Source of the DNA: Rutpela maculata
Taxonomy: Eukaryota; Arthropoda; Insecta; Coleoptera; Cerambycidae
Direction: 5' to 3'
NCBI GenBank assembly: GCA_936432065.2
Contig: OW386285.2
Location: 371,133,249 to 371,197,248 of the forward strand
Length of the DNA: 64,000 nucleotides
Positions 1-11,956 of the stretch are shown here, in pieces. The notes below the pieces were generated by a model that saw nothing but the letters and a program-made list of their open reading frames with translations, ran no database searches and was not told the origin of the DNA. The stretch's first letter is position 1. Each line of letters begins with the position of its first letter. Both the position numbers and the translations under genes were made by a program.

Positions 1-384
1 AACCCAACTTACCTTAGTCCAAAAATGCATCCCTGAGGAAGTACGTCCTCTTAAAGTGAGACAGAAAAAAAACATTTTTCCAATAACTTCCGTTGTATGG
101 AAGATAAAATTTTCAAATTTTGATGGGAGCTGTATCTATATAAGTACTCTATGTGAACTTGATAACAACCAAATATCTTTTGTTTCTCAATTTTTTTTCA
201 TAATAATTAATACTTGATTGGCTGTAATTTTTTAATCATCCTGTAAAATTACGGAATGCTTGAAAATTTTTAAACAGCTTTGAAAGGGCTGCAGAAAAGG
301 TACTCTTAAAAATGTTTGTAATATCAATCAAAATACAAGAAATGATCGTTTTTTCCTCTATTTGTATTTAACATTTATTTAAAG
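1..384 (+). repeat. left terminal inverted repeat of the mariner-like element
   Basis: It pairs with 1552-1935 with scattered substitutions and small indels. The match runs from the outermost base to the 'tcctctatttgtatttaa' region at about 354-372. Confidence 0.85.
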
Positions 385-689
385 TTCTAGAACAAAATTT
401 TGTAATAGCAGAAAACTACAGTTTATTTTAAAAACTACATTAATAACAAATGTTCCAAATGACGTCCCCTATTTCAGTACACAAATTTTTTGTAATATCA
501 ACCAAAAATCAAGAATTTTTTCTCTGTAGGTCATAAGTGCTCGTTAAACAGAAAACCTGTCGCGTTCTCATGACAAGACTTAATTAATTAATAACGTCAA
601 AAAATAGCAAGTATAAAATTAATTTCGGTAATCTACCAGCAACGAGTTGGGTGGTAATTTTGTGTTAGAAGGTTAGCGGCAATGCATCA

Positions 690-1491
690 GTGTTTTTAAA
701 GAGTACTATTTCGAGAATTATAAATAAACAACAACTGTACCAACTCATTACATTTTCAAAAAGTCCAAACTTTATTAAAACGAGATTTCTCACCTCGATT
801 GGAGTTTTCAGTGGTTACGAAATAAACAAAACTAAGATGAAAATTTCTTTTCCCGAATATTATTCACTGATGAAGCAGCATTCACGAGGGACGGAATATT
901 TAATCTACATAATGCTCACCATGAACATCTCTTGATGAAAATCCTCATGTCATAAACGAAATTACAACAGAAATTCTCAATAAATGTGTGGATAGGTATA
1001 GTTAACAATCAACTCATAGGTGCAGTTAAATTACCAAACCGTCTAAATGGACAAAAGTACTTACACTTTTTCCAAAATGGTTTACTACCTCTGCTCGATT
1101 ATGTACCTTTGGAAATACTACGTAATTTATGATTCATGCACGACGATTGTCCTGCTCATTTTAACATTATTGTACGACAGTTTGTTGACAGAGTTTATGG
1201 AAACCATTGAATTGGCAGGGATGGACCAACTGCGTGGTCAACCAGGTCGCCAGATTTGAACCATTGCGATTTTTGTATTTGGGGTTATTTAAAAACTACT
1301 GTATACTCTGTTCCAACTGACACTAGGGTGCTCCCTAGTGTCAGTTGCTACTTTGGCAACTTGTACAGAACGCGTGCGATGAATTTAGAGGAATTTTGCA
1401 TATTTTCCAACAAATTCGCTCGTTATTGATGAAAATAATTGATTTGTGTACCTACTGAAACAGGTGCACGTCATGTGGAGCATTTTTTATG
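690..1491 (+). pseudogene. broken mariner-family transposase
   Basis: Translated pieces in shifting frames match the insect mariner transposase pattern. The first catalytic aspartate lies in LFTDEAAFTRDGIFN (~861-905), followed by the NVWIGIV and LPNRLNGQKY regions. The second lies in MHDDCPAHF (~1135-1160) and the third in WSTRSPDLNHCDF (~1240-1275). The frame ends near 1491 with a GARHVEHFL-like tail. The N-terminal DNA-binding half is missing; only a RIINKQQLYQ segment upstream is recognisable. Several frameshifts separate the blocks, so no functional protein can be made. Motif assignment rests on known family patterns; no search was run. Confidence 0.8.
1314..1347. repeat. perfect 15-bp hairpin inside the transposase remnant
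   Basis: CAACTGACACTAGGG is followed by the loop TGCT and then its exact complement. It sits directly after the VPTDT codons of the transposase. It looks like a local inverted duplication, because the family does not normally show a palindrome here. Confidence 0.8.
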
Positions 1492-1551
1492 AATGTAATT
1501 TTTTTAATGTAAACTGGGCTTTTCCATTATTACAAAATTTTATTCTAGATT

Positions 1552-1935
1552 TTTAAATAAATATTAAATACAAATAGAGGAAATAACGATAATTTCTTGT
1601 GTTTTGATTGATATTACAAAAATTTCTAAGAGTACCTTTTTTGCAACTCTTTCAAGGCTGTGTAAAAATGTTCAAGTATTTCGTAATTTTACAGGGTGAT
1701 TAAAAAATTAGAGCCAGTCAAATATTAATTATTATGAAAAAAAATTGAAAAACGAAATATATTTGGTTATTATCAAGTTTGCATAAAGTACTTATAGAGG
1801 TACAGCTCCCATCAAAACTTGAAAATTTTATCTTCCATACAACGGAAGTTATTGGAAAAAATGTTTATTTTCTGTCTCACTTTAAGAGGACGTATTTCCT
1901 CAGGGATGCATTTTTGGACTAAGGTAAGTTGGGTT
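1552..1935 (-). repeat. right terminal inverted repeat of the mariner-like element
   Basis: Inverted partner of 1-384. Confidence 0.85.
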
Positions 1936-2036
1936 ATATGGGCCTAATATGAACTCAGAAATCACAGGTTCCCGCCCGGGAACTCAATTTTGGGACACCC
2001 TGTATAGTGTCGTTGCTTGGAACCATTCATATAAAA

Positions 2037-2531
2037 AGTTTATTTTAGGTCCGATTTTGATCGGGTTTTTTTTAAACGTAGACCTCTGAAAATGGCATTT
2101 TTGAAGTGAATTACATTTTATAAAACATAAAAGCTCGGCCTACCGCGGTCTTAAGAAAATAATATTTCTTCATTTTCCACCCCGAAAAAGACCGGCAGTA
2201 GGCCAGGCTTTTAAATAAAATTTAATTTATCACAAGAATGCACCTTTCAGAGATGATATCTATGTTTAAAAAAAACTCGATTTAAATCGGATCTAAAACA
2301 AACTTGTTATGGGGGTGGTTCTAAACAAAATGGGACACACTGGTGTCTCTCAAGAAATCGGTGGTGTCCTTAAATTTGAAATAAAATATCCCTAATAAGA
2401 TTTCTTTTTCCACCCCGAAAAAAGCCCGCAGTAGGCCGAGCTTTTGTGTTTTATAAAATGCAATGTAGCGCAAAACTGTACTTTTCCCGAGGTCTACATT
2501 AAAAAAAATAAACCGAACCTAAAATAAACTT
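2037..2531. mobile_element. nested fold-back (palindromic) element
   Basis: The outer arms (~2037-2140 and ~2428-2531) are inverted copies. They begin gtttattttaggt and end acctaaaataaac. Inner arms around aaaagctcggcctac (2129-2143) are again repeated in inverted form near 2185-2205. No coding content. It looks like a non-autonomous fold-back MITE. A stretch at 1975-2000 ending 'gacaccctgtat' resembles the end of another such element. Confidence 0.6.
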
Positions 2532-2541
2532 TTTCTTCTAC

Positions 2542-2587
2542 CGTGCGTAAAATATAAACTTTACGGAAAGTATAAACTTTACGCACG
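2542..2587. repeat. short inverted repeat
   Basis: CGTGCGTAAA (2542-2551) is the exact complement of TTTACGCACG (2578-2587). The motif 'tataaactttacg' is also directly repeated between the arms. Confidence 0.6.
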
Positions 2588-2701
2588 CTGTGTAGTAAGT
2601 GCATAAGTTAAAATTTACGCCCTAAGATATAAAGTAAGTAAGTTAAGAATTGCTTATAATAGGTAATCATTTATGTTTATAGGTCAAAAATTAGTTGTTA
2701 C

Positions 2702-2805
2702 ACTCTTCGCAAAAACGAAGAGTATATAGCATTTGATCGGCACGTTTCTAAAATCGGAAATATCGTTAGTAGAGAAAAAATTTTCATATCATTGTGTAGA
2801 GCTGT
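2702..2805 (+). mobile_element. 5' fragment of DINE-1/Helentron-like repeat, family 1
   Basis: It starts with the hairpin actcttcgcaaaaacgaagagt and continues with 'gcatttgatcggcac...atcattgtgt', the same as copies at 6479 and 50193. The match is lost after about 100 bp, so this is a truncated copy. Confidence 0.6.
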
Positions 2806-3059
2806 GCCAAACCAACGTGGAGGTCATACTTTCTATTACTATTTTTTTTGCATATGCGACAATTTTCATAACTCATAAAACTATGATTTCTTACTTTAAT
2901 TATTTTATCGGAAATATTCTGTACCTTTTATGCAAAACATTAATTAATTACATATTAAAGATTTACTAATTACTCTATAATTTTTGTTTTTCCTAAATCA
3001 ATTAAGAAAAAAAAATACGTTTATTTATACAGATATCCCTAGACTTTTCCGATGTGTAT

Positions 3060-3400
3060 ATTTGGTACTTAGTACAGTAACTAGAGGTTTTAAGCGGATT
3101 TCGTTCATTTTTGGCAACTTAATAGTAAATGTATCAATGAAAAGTTTCTATATTATGCGGCGGCTTGCTAATTTTTAGTTGCCACCCCTTTTCAGGGGGT
3201 GGCAACTAAAAAAGAACAAAAACGTTGGCGCTGAAAGAGAATTAAATTTTGAGAAGAAAGGGTTCTATGCAACTTTTCATATAACTTGATAGTCTTTTAG
3301 TTATGACGACTAGAAAAAGAGGCATTTCAAATAGGTTTTCGTCAAATAACTCGAAAGGTATTACATTGAACGAAAACATGCTAGAGACAAATAAGAAAGC
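3060..3400 (+). repeat. interspersed repeat, family A, copy 1
   Basis: The segment starting 'agtaactagaggttttaa' matches 17107-17385 over most of its length. Its last ~75 bp, around 'gtcaaataactcgaa', matches 23100-23190. No coding potential is seen. The family is unnamed. Confidence 0.6.
3172..3212. repeat. perfect 17-bp hairpin inserted in repeat family A
   Basis: tttttagttgccacccc (3172-3188) is followed by a 7-base loop and its exact complement (3196-3212). The related copy at 17107 lacks this hairpin at the same position. It is therefore either an insertion here or a loss there. Confidence 0.75.
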
Positions 3401-3499
3401 TACTAAATGGAGGAAGAATTTAATTTTTTTTCTAATTTCTGAAGAATTAATGGTTTCGGGGATGTGGAAGTATAAACGTGGCGTTCGAACATTTATAAG

Positions 3500-5458
3500 A
3501 TGAAGTATTTAGTAAATGTTAAATATCTCGGAGACTATGGTACCTACGTCAAAAACGGTAACAACTAAAATAAAAGACTATTAATTAGGCTTTCAAATGA
3601 CTTTTTTTTTCTATTTGTATAGCATAAAAACAAAGACAATGTACTATTTTACATTTTTTTTTTAATAAAAACTTCGCCATTTTGTTAATGTAAGTAATTG
3701 AAAAAATACATGCCCGTATACTGTTTTTCGTTAATATATAGTATGATCTAGACGCTCAAATTTTTGTCCGCTTACAGTGCTTCCTTTAGAAAAATATTGA
3801 ATTTTAAACTGTAAAGGGATTTTAGAAAGCTCACAGGGAATTCATGATGACTCGATGGATTATCATTCATGGGCCCATTAAGAACATCTAAACCAAAAAT
3901 CAGCTTTATATCATTTTTGTCCCCGATCAGTCATTTTAGAATCCCTATTTACTACACTATAAGTAATACAAAAAAATAGCTTTACAAAGTAAATCAAATT
4001 GCTCAACCAAATCTGTCGCTAGCTCCCGGTCCATTAGGACGACTTACAATACTTCCAGTTTTCTAAATAAAAAAGGAGAGCTTGTACATAAAAATGTTAC
4101 CTGTATAAATTGTGCATTGTATGGCATTGATGAGAAATAGGTATCCGATCAGGATCACGGTCATTATATAATTCACAGATCTCATTTCTATATCCGGCAC
4201 CACAACTAATTATTCAAATCGCAATTACCTCCTTTTGGTTTAAAAGTGACTTAATTAGCAGGTATATCGAAAGTCATACGCACACTAATAATTATCAACA
4301 TTAAATACTGAATTTATGGCATAAATATCTGTCAGAGGCGGCTCCAGGCGGTAGGCGAGTTAGCAACCAACTAGCAATTTGGTATTTTATAAAAGCTGCA
4401 GAAATTTTTCTGATACAAATCTTATAAAACAACATTACTCTTAGGAATACTTTCAAAACGTTTTTACAGCAGCTATAAGTGTAAAATTGCCCCATCTTAT
4501 AAAATATTTCAATCGCTGTTGACATTTTGTAAAGCCATTACAAAATTATGATATAAACATTTTCAGCACCGGCGCTATAAAACAGGTTTATTAAAGCTTC
4601 ATTTAATAACACCAATTAAATAAATAGATTTCTTAAATGTATCCTCTAAGTCCCAAGAAGTATTTTGAATCTTAAGTGTAGTATTATAGTAGGGGGAAAT
4701 ATATATCGATAACTATATACAGCTTTCAGTGATTTAATACTAGGTGATAACCTGTTTTTAATAATTATGTTAGCGACCTGTTATGGCCCACAGTGACTGA
4801 AATTTTTTATGCCAATGTATATTTCACTGTGAATTATACCCATGTTTTTAATAAAGGGTCTCGCCGGTTAAGTATATGGAATTGGGCCCGGCGGCTTATT
4901 GGGCTATTCATTCACATGAATGTTGCTTATGACTAGGAATACTCAATAAAATATATAATAAACTTCTATCCCCTATAATAGCAGAATTATGGGGGTAACA
5001 AATCTCAACTTAAAATTTTTTTCTTCAAAACTATTGAAGATAATTAATTGAAATTAATAGGAGACGTTGATATAAAATAGCTTTATATTTTACATTTTTT
5101 TACATTCCTATTACGTCATTTAGTATATAAAAAAAAAAATTAATTTTTGAGGGTGCTGTTTTTATATCAACCCCTCGAGTGACACCTACCAAAAAAATCT
5201 ATATTATTTAACACTAACATAATTATCATGTGTAAAAATTACTTCAAGGTCAAATTGGGGGAGATGCTTAAAAATATAAATCTAGATAATGAACACAGGC
5301 ACACAAAAAAAATTAAGTGCGAAGACCTAGACCACTTAATTCTTACTCATTTGGAAGCTAATAATCAAAAAAATATGCTACTACTTTTAGCTTGGCTCTC
5401 AATTATTTTTTTTTACTTCAGAAATATTGATTTTATTAGACAATATGGTTAGGCCATT
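3500..5458. other. AT-rich stretch without recognisable gene
   Basis: Short frames at 4301-4525 and 5228-5452 have the low-complexity composition expected by chance and match nothing I recognise. No palindrome or tandem array was noticed. Confidence 0.5.
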
Positions 5459-5489
5459 TTAATTAATCCACAGTAATATCTCTTCAGGA

Positions 5490-5770
5490 AGGGACACTAG
5501 CGAAAAATGTTTCAGACAAAAGTTGTTCCATTCAGAGGGGGGCATCTTTTGGGTGGAATAATTTTCCACCTCCCACCCCTGATCAGCTTGGGGTGGGGGT
5601 AACTTTTGAATTTTTAATAGCACTCTCCACTTTTGATCACGTATTCTGATTCTACGAAAAAAATTACATAACTTTTGTACCAAACATTTTTTTCTCCTCC
5701 GCACCCTGATGAGCGGGGACGGAGGTGTAACTTTGGAATTTTCAAAAACATGCAGAGAAACATCTCTGAA
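5490..5770. repeat. diverged GGGGTGG-rich direct repeat
   Basis: Two similar blocks, around cccctgatcagcttggggtg (~5576) and ccctgatgagcggggacgg (~5703), are each followed by 'gtaact-tt-gaattttt'. They suggest an old tandem duplication of about 130 bp. The stretch after it, 5780-6478, holds nothing I can identify. Confidence 0.3.
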
Positions 5771-6478
5771 CTAGGGCATTTTTAGGTAATGATCTTGTGA
5801 TAGCGTCATATCGTAGTTAAACCAATAACTATTTTCTCAAATAAGACATATTTTGCATTTTGGTTATAAATTATAAGCAAAGAGAAACAACGATAATTAT
5901 GTATTTCAATTTTCCATTTCACTGCCCACTTAGCAGAAACCGCAGACATTTTGCTAAACATTGTAATTTCTAACTATTGTCGTTAAATTATTTTTTCTTA
6001 TCTAACACCACTGCTCTGTATAATTTGTTTTTTAACCGTCTTACATTTTAACAAAGTGATCATCCAAATTTATTATGTGGCATGCAAATGATACAAATTT
6101 AAGTTCATATTCTCGTCTTCGGCACCCTTCGAACCCTCTTTATAGACAAAATTACAACTTAATATTATAAAAACTGGATTATTAAAAAACAAATTTTAAG
6201 AACGATAAAATATAAACACAGCTAATGTAGTAAATGAGTTGCTTCAAAATTATTTTATTGTATAGTTACCAGCAGCATCTTTATGTTCAAGTACCTATAA
6301 CAATTTTATTTTGTAACAACTTTGTTGCCGTTTTCATATTGCAGCAGATTGTAACGCTATATAATAAATTATAGAGCAGACTCTGGAACAACAATTACTC
6401 TCAAAAGCAAACATGTCCCAAATACTCCTTTAATATAATTGTTTTATAAGATGACAGGAAGCAACTACAAAGTTATTA

Positions 6479-6790
6479 TACTCTTCGCCAATACGAAAAC
6501 GAAGAGTACATTGCATTTGACAGGCACATTTCTAAAATGGTAAATGTCGCTCGCAGACAAAAAAAATTATATCATTGTGTTAGTGAACGGAATTTGAACA
6601 ACATTCAAAATGTCCGTCTGCCCGTCTGTCCGTCTGCCCGTCCGCCCGTCCGTCACGTTTCTTCTAAGCACAATAATGAAGAAAAGTCCGATTGTGTTGA
6701 AATTTGGACAGTAAGTTAGTGTTAGCTAGAGGAAGAACCCTATTGTTTTTGAAGAAAATCAATCAGTAAATAAGAAAGTTATTGATAAGA
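6479..6790 (+). mobile_element. DINE-1/Helentron-like repeat, family 1, copy 2
   Basis: It has the hairpin tactcttcgc...cgaagagta, then 'gcatttgacaggcac', 'atcattgtgttagtgaacg', and a CCGTCTGYCCG microsatellite (6610-6655). Next comes 'agtaagttagtgttagctag' (6710-6729), all collinear with the copy at 50190. Hairpin plus GTCY microsatellite is the layout of DINE-1/HINE elements of Drosophila. I did not find the 3' end. Confidence 0.6.
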
Positions 6791-7252
6791 TACAAGAATT
6801 TTCTAGAAAAATTCAGCCTTACTAGATCAAATGAGGCGGCAAAAAGGCTAAACCCGCTTCTGAATACTGTAGTTTTTGTATATACAAAATCATGAAATGA
6901 TAACCAAATCAATCCGATAAGTTTGATATTAGTGGAACTATTTTTTTGTATTTGGGCCTCCACGTGTGTTTGTTTTAACAAAATAGGTTTAAATAAATAT
7001 TGATAATACTATTTCCTAAGCCATTATCAATATGTTATTCAAAAACACTCAGGTGATCAACAACAAAAAAAATATTTGACATTTATGAGTATTTTTGCAA
7101 AAAACTAATATTTAGTAATGACTAGTTATCAATTTATTTTTAGCGTATATAACAGAGCATCTCACCTAAAACTACGCATATCAATAACTTTAAAAAAATG
7201 CATTTTTTCGTTCAATAGAGTATTTTTGAGTTATTTGATTTCATACTTTTAG

Positions 7253-8030
7253 GGCGAGTTGTACATACCAACACACAGTTAGTACTAACCCCGTGTTAAA
7301 AGAAGGTTAAGAGCAATATCGCATTGTACCACTACGCTAACCTTGAATTTTAAAATATGGAGTGCACTTAACCCCATAAATCTTAAACTAGGTCGTGGGG
7401 TGGTTTAAGGTGGGGTTAGTAAATATGTCATTTCATATTTTGACATTTCTGCCTTGAGCATACAGTGTACATTGTAATTAGTTAATAATAGTTTTATCAG
7501 CCCCTATTTCTTCCTCCAACTCAAAATTGTCCATTTTCATGATAGGTATAACATACGACCTGTGTGATACTACTGACACTAATCTTTGTGATGCATTTGA
7601 CACAACTTGACAAGTTTTTTATATTTTATGTAACTCCACTGCCAACACTTCGCATCGCTAGCAACTTGCACTCTTGGCACTTATACCACAGAAAAGAGAA
7701 CTGCCAGAAGAACTACCGCCCAAATTCCATTGACGCCATCATCTTGTAGGTATCACCGTCTGTTCTTTTATTGGAAAATATAGTTGGATATTATGTCGCA
7801 GAATGTTAGGTTAAAACAATAAATGAACTGAAGGAAATACCTACAAAAAGATGGTGAAGGTCACAAAGTTCAGGAAGTTCTTTATTCTGTGCTTATACTT
7901 AGTTATTTCTGAGTTTGTTAACACCAGGATTAATTCTGATGGTGCAACTGGCAAAATTTTTAAACCACTGTTAAATTTTCCCAGTGTTAAGCTAACCACA
8001 CTGGGTTAGGGAAGTTTGGTACAACTCACC
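7253..8030. mobile_element. MITE with GG(C/T)GAGTTGTAC inverted ends (possibly PIF/Harbinger)
   Basis: The left end ggcgagttgtac and the right end gtacaactcacc are inverted with one mismatch, about 780 bp apart. TTA is present within one base of each end, compatible with the 3-bp TWA duplication of PIF/Harbinger elements. No transposase is seen inside. The small frame at 7564-7749 has no recognisable motif. Confidence 0.5.
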
Positions 8031-8104
8031 TTAAAGTTGAATTAAAAATAATCTAACTGCTTTGTATTAACAAGCTATAAACACCACTTACAAACATACA
8101 TGTA

Positions 8105-8472
8105 CAGGGTGTAACGCAACTTACCCGAAAAATTTTAACCATACATGCACCTTTAAATAAGAAGTCGACTTCTTAAAAAAAAAAATTAATAAAAGTCTAA
8201 CACAGAAAACGATACACATTGTTAAAGTACAAATTAATGAATCTGTTAAAATAACCTACTATTTAAAATTAATTTTTTTTTTAATTTTTTTTTTACAACA
8301 GTCCTTCAATTAAGTAGAGTTCAATAAATTAACATTTTCATCAATTTGTAACTTTAACAATGTGTATCTTTTTCTGTACTGGACTTTTATTAATTTTTCT
8401 TTAAGAAGTCGACTTCATATTTAAAGGTGCATGTACGGTAAAATTTTTTCGAGTAAGTTGCGTTACACCCTG
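8105..8472. mobile_element. palindromic MITE, CAGGGTGTAACGC ends
   Basis: The whole 368-bp unit is close to a palindrome. The left arm cagggtgtaacgcaactta matches the right arm taagttgcgttacaccctg, and the inverted match continues inward through the 'gaagtcgacttc' motifs for about 170 bp. TA flanks both sides, as in Tc1/mariner-mobilised MITEs. Confidence 0.75.
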
Positions 8473-8509
8473 TATACAAAAATTGAAAAAATGATTTTTC
8501 ATTTTTTTA

Positions 8510-9570
8510 GGCCCCCTGGGCAAGCAGGCTTTGTTAAAGGACGCTACACCAGAGAGCAAATTCTGAATTTACGACAACTTATAGAAAAGGCAAGAGAATG
8601 TTACGAACCTATGTGCCTTGTTTCGTAGACTACCGCAAGGCTTTTGACAATTGGAGATGGGGACACCTAAACATCTGGTATTTATTATCCGCCGACTGTA
8701 TTAAGAAAACTCTGCTTTGGTGAAAGTAGACAACACTAGGAGGAGGATTGGTACGGTGGCGTAGCTAAAGGCGGATCCAAGATTTCTAGCTTAAGATTTG
8801 CAGATGTTACCACCTTAGTTGCAGCAAGCGAAGATGGGCTCATACGCCTGTTGGTCAGGCTTCAGACAATAAGCTCTGATTGTGGTCTAAGTACAAATTA
8901 TAACAGAACAAAAATTATGATTGTAGACCTAGAAAATGATAACCACCCAGACACATGAATAGCTGAATGTGATGTAGTAAACAAGATTGTATACCTCGTG
9001 AACAATATTAGCAGCTACGAATATGATATTCGACGAAGAATATGTGACATAGATGAATACATGGCAATATCGGCAACTTGTCAGATGACCAAAATTTAGC
9101 ATGACAGAAATATCACGAGGAGCACAAAGATAAGATTTGCTAACGCTCTAATTTTCTCCATCTTTTTGTACGCCTCTGAGGCATAGGCCGTCAGGGAAAC
9201 AGACAGACGGAGTATTGATGTTTCGGGATGTGGGTCTGAAGACATTTGTTACGAATTCCTTGAACCACTCATCACACTAAGACTTCGATTCTTCATGAAA
9301 TACGTTCCCAAAACCGACTGTTTATCATGGTATTCTCGCGAATTCTCTCATTTTTTGGCAGTATTAACTGTAGAGATAACAATATAGGACGGTTGATACT
9401 CCAAGGAAAACCAGATGGCAAGAGGCGAAGAGGATGCCCTTCAAAACGTCGGGCTGATGACCAAAGAGCTAATGGAAAAGAGTTTTAATGAGGCTGTGCG
9501 CCTAACAGACAACCGCGGTAGATGGCGTAATGTCATCAGGCACACCATACAGCAAGTGGAGGTCAACTAG
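8510..9570 (+). pseudogene. degenerate non-LTR retrotransposon reverse transcriptase (RTE-like)
   Basis: Fragments in several frames follow the RTE-type endonuclease/reverse-transcriptase order. QAGFVKGRYTREQILNLRQL (8520-8580) is followed by FVDYRKAF and SLRFADVTTLVAASED (8790-8835). A C-terminal RRRI-type block follows, then RWRNVIRHTIQQVEVN and a stop (9521-9570). The catalytic FADD motif reads FADV. The copy is 5'-truncated, has many frameshifts and lacks the endonuclease, so it is dead. Confidence 0.7.
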
Positions 9571-9574
9571 AAAA

Positions 9575-10163
9575 ATTTTCATGAGTCATAAAACGTCTGG
9601 CAAAACGTTGTGAATAATAAGAAGAAGAGTCTGGAAAGCCTTTATGGACATAAAATGTGTTCCTGTATTCTATAGTAACAACGAGAAAAATCACATAACA
9701 TAGTTTTAATTTAAATCAATATGTCAACAAATTAAGAAAGAAAGAAAACAATACCTAAAAAAAACAAGTAGGTAATTAAACTAGAAATTTATAACTGTCG
9801 TAGAAGGGAATGTTTATAACAAAAAGAATGACTGTTGTATTGCAACACCGCTATAATGATCATGGAGATATGCTCCGTATGAGTACCAACTTTTGACCTG
9901 CTGTGCGCTTAGCGCCACTTTCAAATCGATCCCGCAGCAATGCGTATCCGATGTCTGCCTAAAAATACATCGAAAGCCATAAGGCCTAGAAAGCTGAAAT
10001 TTGCACAGATATTTTACTTTTGGATATCATAAAAAAAATAGTATCTACTTTGAAACCGACATAACCAATGATATATGTTTGAATGATTGCTATAATGTTT
10101 TTAAGACAAATATGAAAAAAATGGGCACACCTCTGGCGACAGTTTTGCTTTACATCTAATACA
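9575..10163. other. no gene recognised
   Basis: AT-rich flank between two LINE fragments. I saw no frame, palindrome or array of note. Confidence 0.4.
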
Positions 10164-10526
10164 AGATATTCATTTATTCATCCGGAAATACCGATAAAGT
10201 TTTGGCACGACGACCTTAATATTCCCCGTAAGTACATAAGCATTATAAATAGATTAAAATTTGGACATGGATGTTATCCAGCACACCTTGCCAGACTCAA
10301 TTTAATTCCATCAAGTTTATGTGAATATTGTAACACCGAAGGTAACTTAGATCATTTAATGTTTAACTGCCAAAAGTATATGAATGAATGCAACACCCTG
10401 TATACAAATTTAATCATAAGCGGAGTCATGGCTCCATTCAACTTACTACATGTTCTGTGTCTAAACAAAGTAGAAATATTGAAATATATAATTACTTTTC
10501 TCAGTAGAACTGGAGTAAAAATATAG
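10164..10526 (+). pseudogene. C-terminal tail of a jockey/I-type LINE pol protein
   Basis: An open frame of about 120 codons ends at a TAG (10524-10526). It contains RLKFGHGCYPAHLARLNL followed by a cysteine-histidine knuckle, CEYCNTEGNLDHLMFNC (C-x2-C-x8-H-x4-C). This is the usual end of the RNase H-containing pol protein in jockey/R1/I-group LINEs. It has no start codon or upstream RT, so it is a truncated copy with an undamaged tail. Confidence 0.65.
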
Positions 10527-10758
10527 AAATATTTTAGGTTGTATAATACATAGGTCATCCCTATTGTCTACCCTCATTAAAAACATTAAAAATGCCTAGG
10601 CGAGAAACGTGTGTCACTGTCTACTTTCCTTTAATTGTCTCAAGAACCATCATGGATGAATTTAAATGTATTTTTCCACATCTGATGAAATCCATTTAAC
10701 TACACCCCTTTGGTGTTTATATGGTCTATAATATTCAGAGCTAGTAAGCATATACAAA

Positions 10759-11022
10759 TTAAATAACCATTCCAAATCTGTATTTAAGTATTGGTCTTAA
10801 CATTAATATTTTGTTTCTGGCTGATTGGACTAGTTCCACAGTGCCACAAAAAAAAACAAAAAAATCATAAAATTCACAGACTGCATTTGTCAGCATTTTT
10901 TCACTTTGCAATAATGCCGCTGTGGGTTTAAATATTGGTGAAAGCACCTCCAAAATAATCGATGCAAGCACGTATGATCTCTTGCTCCATTGGTTTTTCA
11001 ATGGGTTAAAAGCTATTAGCAT
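10759..11022 (-). CDS. unclassified open frame, 87 codons
   Basis: This frame has fewer AT-driven residues than its neighbours (for example ILEVLSPIFKPTAALLQSEK). It has no motif I recognise, and no splice sites or partner exons could be assigned. It may be a chance frame or a transposon remnant. Confidence 0.12.
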   Translation of the reverse strand: MLIAFNPLKNQWSKRSYVLASIILEVLSPIFKPTAALLQSEKMLTNAVCEFYDFFVFFCGTVELVQSARNKILMLRPILKYRFGMVI

Positions 11023-11956
11023 ATTAGTTGCTATTTAATTTGTTTTTATTTAGTATCAAATTTTAATTTATTTAATTAAACACAATAAATAATAGTAGTA
11101 AATAATATACAACTTTAATTATCAAACATTTGTCTAACTTTATTCAGGAAAATAGACAAATAGTCAAGAATCAAAAATATTTATTCTCTTCATTGTTTCC
11201 GTTAAGAAAATACATTTTGCATCTGTAAAACAGCGTTTTCGCAGTATGACTTAATTCAATAGCTCGTATCAATGTGCTCACTCATGTAATTATCACAAAT
11301 ATTTAATGACTCTTCATTGATTTGCTCAAAAATCTCATTCATTTTTTAACACTGCAAGAAAATCTGAATTCGATTTTATTAAACAACATTCTAACGCACA
11401 TAGTTTTTACACCATTATCTGCGCTGTTTCGTCCGCGAGGGCGCGGGCGTTCCGCATACTTAATTACAAATGTCTAGAAAACTGTTAATCCTATAAAAAA
11501 AAGTTTCAAGTAAAAATTTAGCTCTATTCATTATCTTCAAATGTCCTCGATACTTGATATCTATTTCGAAAAATAAAAAAGTTTCTCGCTTATTATTTTA
11601 GCACCTGTAAATTTTCACACTTTATCGACATAGCCTAAGAAAAAAAGTCATATTTTCTACATTAATTAAAATTTAACCTTCATATTAACGCATTTTTTAA
11701 ACAAATATGGAATTATAACACAAACCTCTTTTATGGTGAAATCAAATTCGTGATGATGCAAGCTTCATTTTGATATCAAATAAGTGCATACAATTATATT
11801 ATTTACATGACTTTTACAGACTTTTATATCAACTATTTATACGAAAAAACTTTTGCACATTTGACCTTGAATAAATTTTTTTAAATTAAAATTTAAATGT
11901 CTGTATAAATTTTCAACTTCACCGGAATTTTTCCGAGGTTGAATGTCTGTTCTGAC
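11023..11956. other. AT-rich stretch without recognisable gene
   Basis: The only departure in composition is a short GC-rich patch (gtccgcgagggcgcgggcgt, 11430-11449). No array or palindrome was noticed. Confidence 0.4.

Larger units (their letters stand above)
1..1935 (+). mobile_element. mariner-like DNA transposon with long terminal inverted repeats
   Basis: The first and last ~384 bases are inverted copies of each other. The left end reads aacccaacttaccttagtcc and the right end is its exact complement, so positions n and 1936-n pair. Between the arms lies a decayed mariner-family transposase on the plus strand. The right end is followed by 'ata', compatible with a TA target site. The left end coincides with the window edge, so the element may begin a few bases outside. 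Arms this long are unusual for mariner elements, whose inverted repeats are normally near 30 bp. The copy is inactive because the gene is broken. Confidence 0.85.
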
